NCBI GenBank assembly: GCA_037176845.1
Contig: JAYKXP010000013.1
Location: forward strand, 310,001 to 374,000
Origin: Paramarasmius palmivorus
Taxonomy: Eukaryota > Basidiomycota > Agaricomycetes > Agaricales > Marasmiaceae
Direction of reading: 5' to 3'
DNA: 64,000 bases
Made by a program: the position numbers and the translations under genes. Positions within the stretch are counted from its first letter, which is position 1. Each line of letters starts with the position of its first letter. Positions 23,901-32,045 of the stretch are shown here, piece by piece. Below the pieces are notes generated by a model. The model worked only from the letters and a program-made list of their open reading frames with translations. It searched no databases and was not told the origin of the DNA.

Positions 23901-24548
23901 TACAGGTACCAACCTTTTAGACGTGAGTTATGGTGCTACCCAATGTGATTCATATGTTGATTCTTCCTTAGTGTTTTAGCGAGCTCAACACAGTCGCCCT
24001 TGTCAACTCCTTCCGTGGAAAATTCATTTCATCGTCCCGACTCCTGATAGATCACATTCGCTATCCTGGTCTCGCAACGTCACCAAACGATACTTTCATT
24101 CCGGCATTCAAGCAGAAGCTTGATCAATACCTGAATGGATCAGGACATCCTCGGTCGCTAGTGGGTAGCCTTATATCTGTCGAAATGGGCGAACGAGACA
24201 ACTATCCCCTATACCGATGTGAGCGCCTCCTCCTTCAAGCCAGAGGGACTTTGTTACTTCCATTTGAGGACAACTGGTCCATCGAGGTACGCAATGTGGC
24301 AGACTGTGTAACACCTTGACTAATAATGCCGATCCTAGATCAATTTTCACTTCAATCCCCCTGACAATCGGGAGAAGGTTGTATACAGGCAATGTTTCAA
24401 CACCGTTGATATTACGGTTCCTCCCTGGCTCATGTCCAGTATCCTTAACCCCAGTGCTGCTGGAGACGAAGACGTAGAGTTCTGTTCATTTTTTCACAAG
24501 ACTGTTATTCCTTTCGAAGGTTCCACTAGTGACTACGAGATTGCTTGA
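20921..24548 (+). CDS. large protein with HECT-like C-terminus, companion of the transposase
   Basis: The start is the ATG at 20921. The first exons form a Cys/His-rich head (MPLRCTIANCDCADFHPE, then GSCVCDHAHSDHG and ICARPGCGVSWLGHENE). A Pro/Ser-rich linker leads to FFGCPPEFRLYDAILEESLN, an Arg/Ser stretch and a coding repeat of Ser-Asn-Ala (22608-22840). After further introns come RYDASVSWIFQRFPSEDRLA, QAFGALLALHLIWYKAT, a block rich in helix formers and, at the end, YRCERLLLQARGTLLLPFED, NWSIEINFHFNPP, VYRQCFNTVDITVPPWLMS and stop at 24548. The last part resembles the C-lobe of HECT ubiquitin ligases, with CFNTVDI at the place of the catalytic Cys. This is a by-eye match and should be tested. 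Splicing between about 22970 and 23260 is uncertain. Confidence 0.55.
22608..22840 (+). repeat. in-frame Ser/Asn/Ala minisatellite
   Basis: About 16 units of 12-18 bp built on TCGTCCAATGCTTCATCA, encoding SSSNAS-type repeats in the HECT-like gene. Variation is almost entirely in units of three bases, so the frame is preserved. It is probably a flexible linker. Confidence 0.8.
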
Positions 24549-24636
24549 TACCGTTCAAGCTAGGTTTACTGTATCGCACTTTACCTTAGGTATCCCTTAA
24601 TTGCTCTCGCTCATCAGGAAATTCGCACACGCATGG

Positions 24637-24780
24637 GATGTATGGACCATACATCTCCATACATCTCCATGCGCGGACCCGGATGTATGGAGATCCGAGG
24701 AATGCATAATCTCCATGCACATGTATGGGAGATGACTGCAGCCCTCCATACACCTCCATGCTTCCATGCATAGGATTTGG
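24637..24780. repeat. CTCCATACATC palindromic cluster, left
   Basis: Dense repeats of CTCCATGCA and CTCCATACA. They include a 13-bp perfect inverted repeat (ATCTCCATACATC and GATGTATGGAGAT) around a core containing CGGACCCGG, and ATGTATGG-A-CCATACAT. An inverted counterpart is at 25769-25893. Confidence 0.65.
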
Positions 24781-25768
24781 TAGGGGTACTAGCTTGATCT
24801 CGCCATGGATGAAAAGTATGAAAAACCGGTTTATTGGTATGTATTACGATACACTAGATATATGGCGTAGCTATAATTAAATACGGCCCTCTACTGGTTA
24901 CCTTCCATTAGCTTCACTCTCAACACCAGTTACTGACAATGCCGGAGATAAAGGGTTACTGCGTGAGCTGCATGAATACACATAAATGATAATCAACACT
25001 TACCGGAACCAAATGTGACAGTTAGGTTGAGGCCGATGGCAGAGGGGAAGTCTAACAAGGAAAACTTAGTGAAAGGGAATTTCGCGCGGAGAACTGACGA
25101 CGTACGAAATAACACAATCGTTGACGGATGGGGAACCTAGAACTTGGGGTTAGAAAGGGTGATTCGGTCGAGATGAAAGCTGATGAAAGACGTACCTAAA
25201 CCATAGCACTATCCATCTCAGTGCGTACACAGTACCTAACCTACATCTTCATTATCACCCAATGAGCACCTGTGGTACGAGGGTAAGCCACCGTAACATC
25301 TTTCTGGTGATAGCTTGACTTACGGTGTAATGAGAGTCGGGTGAGATTGAGGGGGGAGTGCGAGAGAATGTTGAGGGAATGCAAAGGCGGCGCCATAGAT
25401 GATGGGATTGGGAAAGAAAGAGACGCGGCTGCGGAAATGAAAAATTTTCGTATCAACAAAGTCACGACACCGATTTGAAACTCCGATTGAATTCCTACTC
25501 GGGTTTTCGAACTTGCCTCGACTTGCCATCTTATGCCCAACTTATGCCGATCGCAACGTTGTCCAGTGCTCAACTCGACACTAATGGCATATCAACGTTT
25601 TTTTTTCGATACCAGGCCGTGGAACTTGACTCGGAAGGGGAAAAGATTGTTGACTATGGAACAGCTTTTATATGTCCAGTGCGCTAATCAATCTGAACAC
25701 TAGGAATTGACGCATTTTCAACTAGACCTTATATAAAAATCTTGTAAAGTTACAGTAGAGATCATACG
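24781..25768. other. no supported gene between the two CTCCATGCA clusters
   Basis: A minus-strand frame of 110 codons (25241-25573) contains an ATG for MAPPLHSLNILSHSPLNLTR and possible short introns, but no recognisable domain and no convincing end. It could be a decayed gene. Below 25200 several possible splice junctions exist (for example around TFPSAIGLNLTVTFGSG) but I cannot build a gene. Confidence 0.4.
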
Positions 25769-25893
25769 TCCATGCACTCCATGCACCCATGCACCCCGCG
25801 TATGGGAGCTTTTGATCAATTTTTGATGAAAACCGGGTCCGGCGCGTATGGAGGTATGGGGTCTATGCGCTCCATGCGCTCCATGTGTCCCAT
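25769..25893. repeat. CTCCATGCA cluster, right, inverted
   Basis: Repeats of CTCCATGC, CCATGCACC and CTCCATGCGC, with CCGGGTCCG facing the CGGACCCGG of the left cluster. Read inwards, both clusters go ATGGGA, CCATAC, CTCCAT, CGGACCCGG. Confidence 0.6.
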
Positions 25894-26235
25894 AACGATG
25901 TGAATTTGCTGATGCTTTCTGTTCTTGCTCGCTTTCTGTCCATGCTTCGCGCAACATCCGATATAATTGCTGTCGGTTATACTACTTTTTACTTGCAATG
26001 CATAGTCCTGTATCTGCTTGTTGACACTAATGCCTGCTGTATTTCTTGTGCCAAAAATATATCAGTAGTTCTGTTGAAGTTGCGCAGGCGAGACGTTCGT
26101 TGTAGTCAAATGCGAAATTACAAGGGAAAATTACACATCATATTGTCGAACATATCATACAAGGGAAAGTTACATCGTACTTACATTAGAGTCGATCATA
26201 TCATGCCAAGGCAAGGCTCAAAGTGTCACAGTCAA

Positions 26236-26470
26236 AGGCGACTTGCACAGGTCGAAGTTGAACATGCTGCAGTTGAACTTGAAGTTGAACATGCTCCGGT
26301 CGAAGTTGGACATACGCCGGTTGAAGTTGGACGTGCTCCGGTCGAAGTTGGAAATGCCCCGGTTGAAGTTGAGGATGCCCCGGTTGAAGTTGAACATGCT
26401 CCGGTTGAAGTTGGACATGCTCCGGTCGAAGTTGGATGGTGCAGTCGAAGTTGGGCATCCGTGAGAACTC
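26236..26470 (-). repeat. right subterminal array, 21-bp units
   Basis: About nine tandem units of 21 bp (GTTGAAGTTGGACATGCTCCG and close variants) that are open in all frames, giving spurious ORFs on both strands. On the minus strand they read CAACTTCGACC, the same core as the left subterminal array, so the two arrays are inverted with respect to each other like the terminal repeats. Confidence 0.8.
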
Positions 26471-26498
26471 GTTGATGGTGATGTTGACCTATCGATAA

Positions 26499-26522
26499 TT
26501 TTGTCCAATGGGGTCCCTCATA
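26499..26522 (-). repeat. right terminal inverted repeat
   Basis: 24 bp. Read on the minus strand it starts TATGAGGGACCCC and ends TGGACAAAA, pairing with 11986-12009. Confidence 0.85.
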
Positions 26523-26800
26523 TTGGCACGAGAATGGAAGTGTGCTGTCGAACGTACTCCATGACATAGGCTTCACTTCGGTTGTTGACGTGTTTCACCA
26601 CGAGTGCATATGGCCTGAGGCGATAAACTGGTGCTGGGCCCAATACATCCAGCTCGGGTATTTCGCCAACAACGTCTTTGCTACAGTCAATACCCTCGAT
26701 GAGCGTTTGAAGCTTTTCGTCGGATAACGATTGTATGGACGAAGGAAGATCTCTCCTGAGTTCATAAGTCTTGAGATCTCACCCCGAGACTAACTCATGC
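26518..26800 (-). pseudogene. APH-like kinase, N-terminal part split off by the transposon
   Basis: The frame reads SLSDEKLQTLIEGIDCSKDV, EIPELDVLGPAPVY, the ATP-binding stretch PYALVVKHV and VMEYVRQHTSILVP, then ATA TGA, where the stop codon comes from the right terminal repeat. It matches the copy at 28.8-29.0 kb block by block (YALVVKHV and MEYVRQHTSILMP there). The match ends exactly where the left flank of the element resumes the gene at MPRVYRVL. Upstream of about 26760 the frame is disturbed by small indels, so the 5' part is decayed. Confidence 0.8.
26523..26528. repeat. target site duplication, right (TTGGCA)
   Basis: Identical to 11980-11985, directly outside the right terminal repeat. 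Confidence 0.8.
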
Positions 26801-27167
26801 GCACCTGTTCATGGTTATGGATCCGCGGTTAAGAATAAGAAGGACGGTGATGCTTGAGGAGGCTCGAGGCGAAGAACAAAAGATGTCACGGTCATGGTCC
26901 AGGCCCTTCCTAAATAAGGCAGCAGGAATACGCTTTTAAGCTTTTCAATGTTCGCCCCAAGCCATTTGCAGCCGTTCCCAATCACACATAGATATCAGCA
27001 AAGGAATCAATGCGTAGACCGGCTCTGTTCAAGAATGCTGATGAACAACTCTTTCATTATGTTGCTGCACATTACATCCACATGTATAACTGCAATTGCC
27101 CAACAAAACAAGATTGACAAAGCTACAAATATCCAATGAAAGATACACCACATGTACAAAGATACAT
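26801..27167. other. no gene seen
   Basis: This holds the 3' side of the Pro/Ser-rich gene and the decayed upstream sequence of the kinase fragment. Confidence 0.5.
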
Positions 27168-28346
27168 TTACCGTTTGACAAACTGTGCGAAACTGCCGGA
27201 CTTCTTCAAGCCCTTTCCGCTTTTCATGAAGACCATGCTCGCCCTTTTGATGAGCTTCTTCACCTTGTCCTTGCCCCCTTTGAGCTTCTCAGGTTCAGGA
27301 GAGATATCGATAAAAGATTTGAACTCTTCACCCCCATGGCCACGGGGAACGACACTGCTCGAGGACCTCAGTATCGGTCGATGTAGGAACGGCGTCTCGA
27401 GAGTTGGCTGAGGGCGTGGGCGAGGTGAAACATATTGCCTTGGCTCTTGTTTTGTTTGTTGAGACTGTCCAGAGAAGAACAGCGCCGGATAGGTTTTCTG
27501 TGCATGAAAGTCCATAGACACAGATCTCCCCCGTACTATTGACCTGATAGGTTTATCCTCACACCCAGGAGAAAATCTCAGCGAACGCATCTTCCTCGGT
27601 GAAGATGTAGTGCTGGATTCCACTGGTGTAGGTGGCAGAGGTATAGGTGGTGGAGGCTGTGGTGGATGCGCTGACGACGAGGCCGACGAAGCCGAAATGG
27701 AAGTGTACGTCGACGTTGATGGAAATTTTCGGTGACCGTGTATGCGCTGCCTGATACGGAGTTCTTCGTCAGGGACGACGACAGCGCAAGACTCGTCTGA
27801 CAGCGGTGAGACACCCAAATCGTCCAAGTCCATGATGCTCTCTTCGTCGGAGGCAGCACTTGCAAAGGGGTTCTTCCAGTGCTTATCGTTGTCAAGACCC
27901 CGTGCCCCGATCGCCCTTCTCAGCCTTAGGAGATCCCCCGTAGACCTTGCAGCGGCATCCTCTAATGTGAACAACGGCGAGCTCTTCATCCTCCGAAGGA
28001 TCGGGCTGATAGGCGGAGGCTCTGGGAAATCTAGGTCCATGTCCAGTTCGAGGTTTTGAAGGTACTCAGAATCATTACTGAGTGTACTGGTGGGTGTGAG
28101 ACTTGGCGCAACAACAGCCACGGCATTGGACGGGATGGATGTTAATGGTAGAGGGGGTGGAGGTGGCGCAGTTGCTCGAATGCCGAAATCTGTACAATGC
28201 CGACGTGCACGACGAGGATCAACTGGCGGCGAGCGTGGATTTCTGAGATCGACCATTGAAGATGAAGTGAGACGCAAATTGTCTGGACCCACATCCATTG
28301 GATGGGAACGAGGCAAAGAGATCGTACTCGCAGAAAACACCATCAT
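27168..28346 (-). CDS. Pro/Ser-rich protein of unknown function
   Basis: A single open exon from the tandem ATGs at 28346 (MMVFSASTISLPRSHPMD) to TAA at 27168, about 392 residues. The same frame is open upstream only to a GTG. It has PPPPPLPL near residue 60, an acidic ELDMDLDFPEPPPISPILRR, PPQPPPPIPLPPTP, an Arg/Ser region and a basic C-terminus (KDKVKKLIKRASMVFMKSGK). Several SxxP and RxxS patterns suggest a phosphorylated, disordered protein. I do not recognise a family. Confidence 0.6.
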   Translation of the reverse strand: MMVFSASTISLPRSHPMDVGPDNLRLTSSSMVDLRNPRSPPVDPRRARRHCTDFGIRATAPPPPPLPLTSIPSNAVAVVAPSLTPTSTLSNDSEYLQNLELDMDLDFPEPPPISPILRRMKSSPLFTLEDAAARSTGDLLRLRRAIGARGLDNDKHWKNPFASAASDEESIMDLDDLGVSPLSDESCAVVVPDEELRIRQRIHGHRKFPSTSTYTSISASSASSSAHPPQPPPPIPLPPTPVESSTTSSPRKMRSLRFSPGCEDKPIRSIVRGRSVSMDFHAQKTYPALFFSGQSQQTKQEPRQYVSPRPRPQPTLETPFLHRPILRSSSSVVPRGHGGEEFKSFIDISPEPEKLKGGKDKVKKLIKRASMVFMKSGKGLKKSGSFAQFVKR

Positions 28347-28371
28347 GGGCAGACTGTAAATGATGAACAAG

Positions 28372-29073
28372 TCAGTGTGTGTATGAGCTTGCCAATGATA
28401 ATACACACCTGGTAACAGAACGCTTATGAGAATGAAACGTTATCTGCGCATGGTGGTATTGGCGATTATGCCATCCTTCGAGAGCGGCGTAGAATTGGCC
28501 TGCTGTCTCGTGCTTCCCATCCAAGTGGCTGATGGTACAAGGTAGGGTTCTGGTACAATCAGAAGCCTCTGGAATAGTATGGTCTGGAAGGTGCGTCCTG
28601 CGTAGTCGCTGAATATAGGAGTGTAGAGTGAAAATGACCTGGAGCCGATGCAGCCAACTCAAGATACTCCATTTTACATGTAGAGTATCTCCCTCAATCA
28701 AGTCCATGACAACCCATGATCCTTCTTGACTGTGATGTTGAAGTACACGATGGATTCTTGGCATAAGAATGGAAGTATGTTGCCGGACGTATTCCATGAT
28801 ATCCGTCTCGTTGCGGTGGTCGCTCTTGACATGTTTCACCACAAGTGCATACGGCTTGAACCAATACACTGGCGTTGAGCCCAGGAAGTCCAATTCCGGT
28901 ATTGCAGCTATGTCCTCCTCCCAGTCGATGCCCTGGATTAGGTCGGATAGTTCTTCGTCGGAAAAAGAATCTATCGGTGAGATTTCACCGTGCAAACCAG
29001 AACTTCTGAGAGAAAAGATTAGAGCGTGCTCTGCGATTGTAAGAGTTTGTGGTACTGACCTACGGGAGGCCAT
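28372..29073 (-). pseudogene. APH-like kinase truncated before the catalytic loop
   Basis: From the ATG at 29073 (MASRRSVPQTLTIAEHALIF) the frame runs through ELSDLIQGIDWEEDI, PYALVVKHV, MEYVRQHTSILMPRIHRVLQ, SWVVMDLIEGDTL and LQVIFTLHSYIQRLRRT to FHSHKRSV, then about 15 unrelated residues and a stop at 28372. The HxDLHxxN loop and the DWD motif are missing, so it cannot be an active kinase. It is useful as the uninterrupted reference for the kinase split by the transposon: its TTGGCA codons correspond to the insertion site. The truncation point lies next to the start of the Pro/Ser-rich gene. Confidence 0.65.
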
Positions 29074-29415
29074 CGTTGACGATGGTGGATCAGCCTGAGG
29101 GGAGGCTCAGAGAGTGAGTGAGGGGCTTAGTGTCACAGTGGAACTTGAGACACGTGTGACGAGATCCCCTAAACTTGGTGAATGCCATTGCGAACGCTAG
29201 CCAGTACAAATCCAGGATGGGAAGCTTTGTGGACGCGGAAAAGCAGATCCTGCTCGTTGCTTCTTCGGTGGGCTCGCTGGCTATGCTAAAAACAGGAAAA
29301 ACTTCGCACAGAGAAGGAAAACCTTACCCGGACCTCGACCGGGTCTCCGACGAACTTTGAACGCCCCTATGTAAACGAAAGGTAATCATCTGTGACCATC
29401 TTTTATCTTCGTGCC
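29074..29415. other. divergent intergenic region
   Basis: It lies between the truncated kinase (minus) and the sirtuin (plus). No supported gene. Confidence 0.5.
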
Positions 29416-30437
29416 ATGCCCTCATCCAACATTGAAGACTTTCGCAATGTCTTTGCATCGTCCAAGAACATCTTGATCATTTCTGGTGCTGGTCTATCTG
29501 CTGCTTCAGGTTCGTCACGGTCAATTCTTCATGCGATCAACCAGAAGGCTTCAGTCTCACCGCTATAAGCAGGAATTGCCACATTCCGAGGTCAGGGCGG
29601 GCGTTGGCGCAAATATGATGCTACTATTCTTGCCACACTTGCTGCCTGGCATGAGAATCAGTCTCGCGTCTGGCAGTTCTTTCACTACCGAAGAGAGGAG
29701 CAAGTCACCTTTGTCACTGTTTGCTTCTTTGTAGTAACCCCACGGTGCTTAGAGTACGTCCAGCACGACCAAACGAGGGACATAATATCCTAGCTCGCCT
29801 GTGTCACCCTCCGCTCGTAGAGCGGTTGCTCCAAACACGACCTCGGTTACACATGTAACCCAGAACATCGACGGATTATGCCTCGAAGCTCTGACCAAAC
29901 ACTCCTCTGCCTCTGGTGAGGAACCCGACGGTCAAATCATCGAAATGCACGGGAACCTCTTCGATGTCGTCTGCACCGCCCACGACTGTGACTATCGCGC
30001 CAAGAATATGGACCATCCTATTTGTCCTGCGTTAGGAGGAACCGAGAAGATTGTTGCTGAAGGGAACGTCGAACCAGTCGTCAAACGTGCAGATCTTCCT
30101 CATTGCCCGAAATGCCAACAGCTTCTTCGTCCTGATGTTGTGTGGTTTGGAGAGCGTCCAAAGAAAATCCATGATATTCTTCAGGTTGCTGATTCCGCCG
30201 ATTTGTGTTTGGTCGTTGGGACATCATCACTGGTACGATATGTTCGCTCCCGTATTCGTGTGGTCATGCTACTATTGCTTGTAGGTGCAACCAGCATCGA
30301 AACTCCCCGAGCGTGTACGTGCTAATGGCGGCAAAGTCGCGGTATTCAACATGGAAGCAGCGAATCATTCGGATCAAGCAGACTTTCTGTTTTTAGGACC
30401 TTGCGAGGTTGAGCTAGGTCGGATCCTCGGAATTTGA
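29416..30437 (+). CDS. sirtuin, SIRT5-like NAD-dependent deacylase, with apparent frameshift
   Basis: Exons are about 29416-29509, 29573-29699, 29753-30232 and 30285-30437. The start [20 protein letters not shown] leads to the NAD-binding GAGLSAASG joined to GIATFRG (normally GIPTFRG), then [31 protein letters not shown], the catalytic His in [11 protein letters not shown], a Zn-binding Cys pair (CTAHDC and CPKC), [14 protein letters not shown] and the C-terminus [13 protein letters not shown]. The layout is that of short class III sirtuins. The second intron appears to use GC-AG. Between ARL (about 29800) and [12 protein letters not shown] the frame changes by one base with no possible intron of normal size, so the gene is either broken or carries a sequence error. 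In the SIRT5 signature the first Tyr of FYHYR is Phe here. Confidence 0.75.
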
Positions 30438-30496
30438 GCTCTTGTTTCAGGCTAGCCTCGACCAATCGAGGTTATTCGTGTCATATTCCAATACAA

Positions 30497-30655
30497 ATGT
30501 CCCCCCAAAAATAGTTCAATTCGTTGCAACAACTATACATTGACCGTGACCATCATGAGTAAGGTAATCGCGATGGAGGACGCTACCAACAGTCCACGTC
30601 CCATTAGGCAAGAGATAAAAACAAATAAGCAAGAAATAACGATACTAGAAATGTC
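30497..30655. repeat. dispersed repeat, copy B
   Basis: Same orientation as the copy at 10093-10250. It lies between the converging 3' ends of the sirtuin and HMG-box genes. Confidence 0.6.
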
Positions 30656-30751
30656 GCAAATTATGTTCGCCGTAATAAACTAGAGACTGAACCTTTTTCA
30701 CGAAAAGACCAAGTTTGAATAGAATGTGGTTGATAATGGACGTCGTCGCTC

Positions 30752-31704
30752 CTATGTCCGGGACTTCTTTGCTTTAGAAGTGGGCTTGTCAGACAGCCTC
30801 TGCTTTTTGGGCGGTGGTGCCTCGTCTTCCACTTCGTCTTCATCATCTTCAGCTTCTTCTTCCTCTTCTTCTTCCTCCTCCTCTTCCTCGCTAGACTCAG
30901 ACGCACTCTCTTCAGAAGCGGGTGCGGACGAGGTTGTTTTGGCTTTAGCGGCTTCAGGCTCGGGTGAGGAGTCAACCTTGGCAGCACTTTTGGGTTTCTG
31001 AGGACGTTTCTTCCGTTTTGCCTGCGTGAAAAGCAATATATTGTGGGTACAGTGGTGAGCGGATGCAGGATGACACGCACCTCCTCCTTCTCGTCACGAG
31101 AAGCCTGTGCTTTGGCTTCTGCAGCAGCGACTTCTTCGGGGGATCGGGCAGCATAAGCTGCCTTTTCGGCAGTGTACTTGTCCTTGGCTACCTGCGCGTT
31201 CTTCTTGTAGTACTACCGAATATATAACGCGTGAGTAGACGCGTATCGCAGAAAAAAGTAGACGTCCCGCACCTCCTTGTCCTCTTCACTCATTTTGGCC
31301 CATTCCTGCGATATCAGGGTCCGGATCTCGGCAGGGGTGAGGTTAGGGTGTTGCTCCTTGATAGCTTGTCGAACTTCGTTTTGGTATATGATAAATGACG
31401 ACGCTGGACGTTTGGGAGCATTGGGATCTTTGGTACGCTTGCGTTTACCACCTTCTTCCTCGACATCTTTTCCCTTGCCCTTCTTGCGCTTGAGATTGGT
31501 GCCGTTAACGAGATGAGGTGCATCAGAATCGTTTAGCACAGCAGCTAAATTTTCCGCCATTTCGGCGCAATGGCGCATAGCATCAGCAACGTCATGCAGA
31601 GCTTTCTCATACTGGATTTTGAGTGCTTGGATTAGTAGAGAAGAACTAGAGCAAGAAAAGGGACTCACGTTGGCATGGGCGACGGCGACAACGTCTTCGG
31701 CCAT
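30752..31704 (-). CDS. HMG-box chromatin protein
   Basis: The start is the ATG at 31704 (MAEDVVAVAHAN). After an intron the protein reads IQYEKALHDVADAMRHCAEM, a basic linker (KRKKGKGKD) and one HMG box: KDPNAPKRPASSFIIYQNEV, RQAIKEQHPNLTPAEIRTLI and SQEWAKMSEEDKE, with the third helix completed across the next exon (YTAEKAAYAA). The C-terminal exon has AKRKKRPQKPKSAAK, a run of 12 acidic residues and a basic end (KAKKSRT), with stop at 30752. The box resembles Nhp6/HMGB boxes that bend DNA without sequence specificity, while the N-terminal helix and acidic tail suggest a nucleosome-associated factor. It is divergent from the PNUTS-like gene over a 341-bp shared promoter. Confidence 0.82.
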
Positions 31705-32045
31705 GATAGCACAGAATAGGAACGCAAAGGGAAAAAAGAAAAAGCGTTTCACCTTTTGTTTCGGTCTTGACTTTTTTTGTTCAAATTTGTGACACTGTCA
31801 CACAAGAGGATCGTGAGAAACAGTATTTCAAGCGGAGCCCAATCGTCGCACAGAGCCTCGACCCGAGCCGTCCAGCTTGCCAGCAGCCAACCACTCAAAC
31901 GACCTGGGTGAGCACTGTGTGCCAGAGTGCCCAGTGTCCTGTGTTTACAAGGCGTAATCGTCCCTAGTTTCTCTTTAAATTCTCGCCTAAGAATTCTGCA
32001 ACGAAAAAGAGGAAACGAACGCGAAAAAAAGAAAAAGAGCGATAA

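Larger units (their letters stand above)
11986..26522. mobile_element. 14.5-kb TIR transposon with integrase-like transposase and cargo genes
   Basis: The ends are 24-bp inverted repeats matching at 21 of 24 positions, beginning TAAGAGGGACCCC on the left and TATGAGGGACCCC when the right end is read inwards, and both finishing TGGACAAAA. A perfect 6-bp duplication TTGGCA flanks them. Arrays based on CAACTTCGACC lie just inside both ends in opposite orientation. The element interrupts an APH-like kinase gene whose two parts lie outside in the right order and strand. Inside are a 2OG-oxygenase-like gene, a dead Plavaka copy, an ankyrin gene, an unknown gene, a DDE integrase-type transposase and a HECT-like gene. 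A 6-bp duplication with an integrase-fold transposase recalls the IS3EU group as I remember it; that assignment is not tested. Whether every inner gene belongs to the element or came in by nested insertion is open. Confidence 0.82.

Noticed and set aside
11986..26522. Polinton/Maverick or Starship identity for the large element
   Set aside because: No protein-primed DNA polymerase, packaging ATPase or capsid gene is seen, the inverted ends are only 24 bp, and there is no tyrosine-recombinase captain gene.
25885..26576. Overlapping repeat-rich open frames on both strands
   Set aside because: The 21-bp tandem repeat is open in every frame because its length is a multiple of three; no motif or splice signals support coding.
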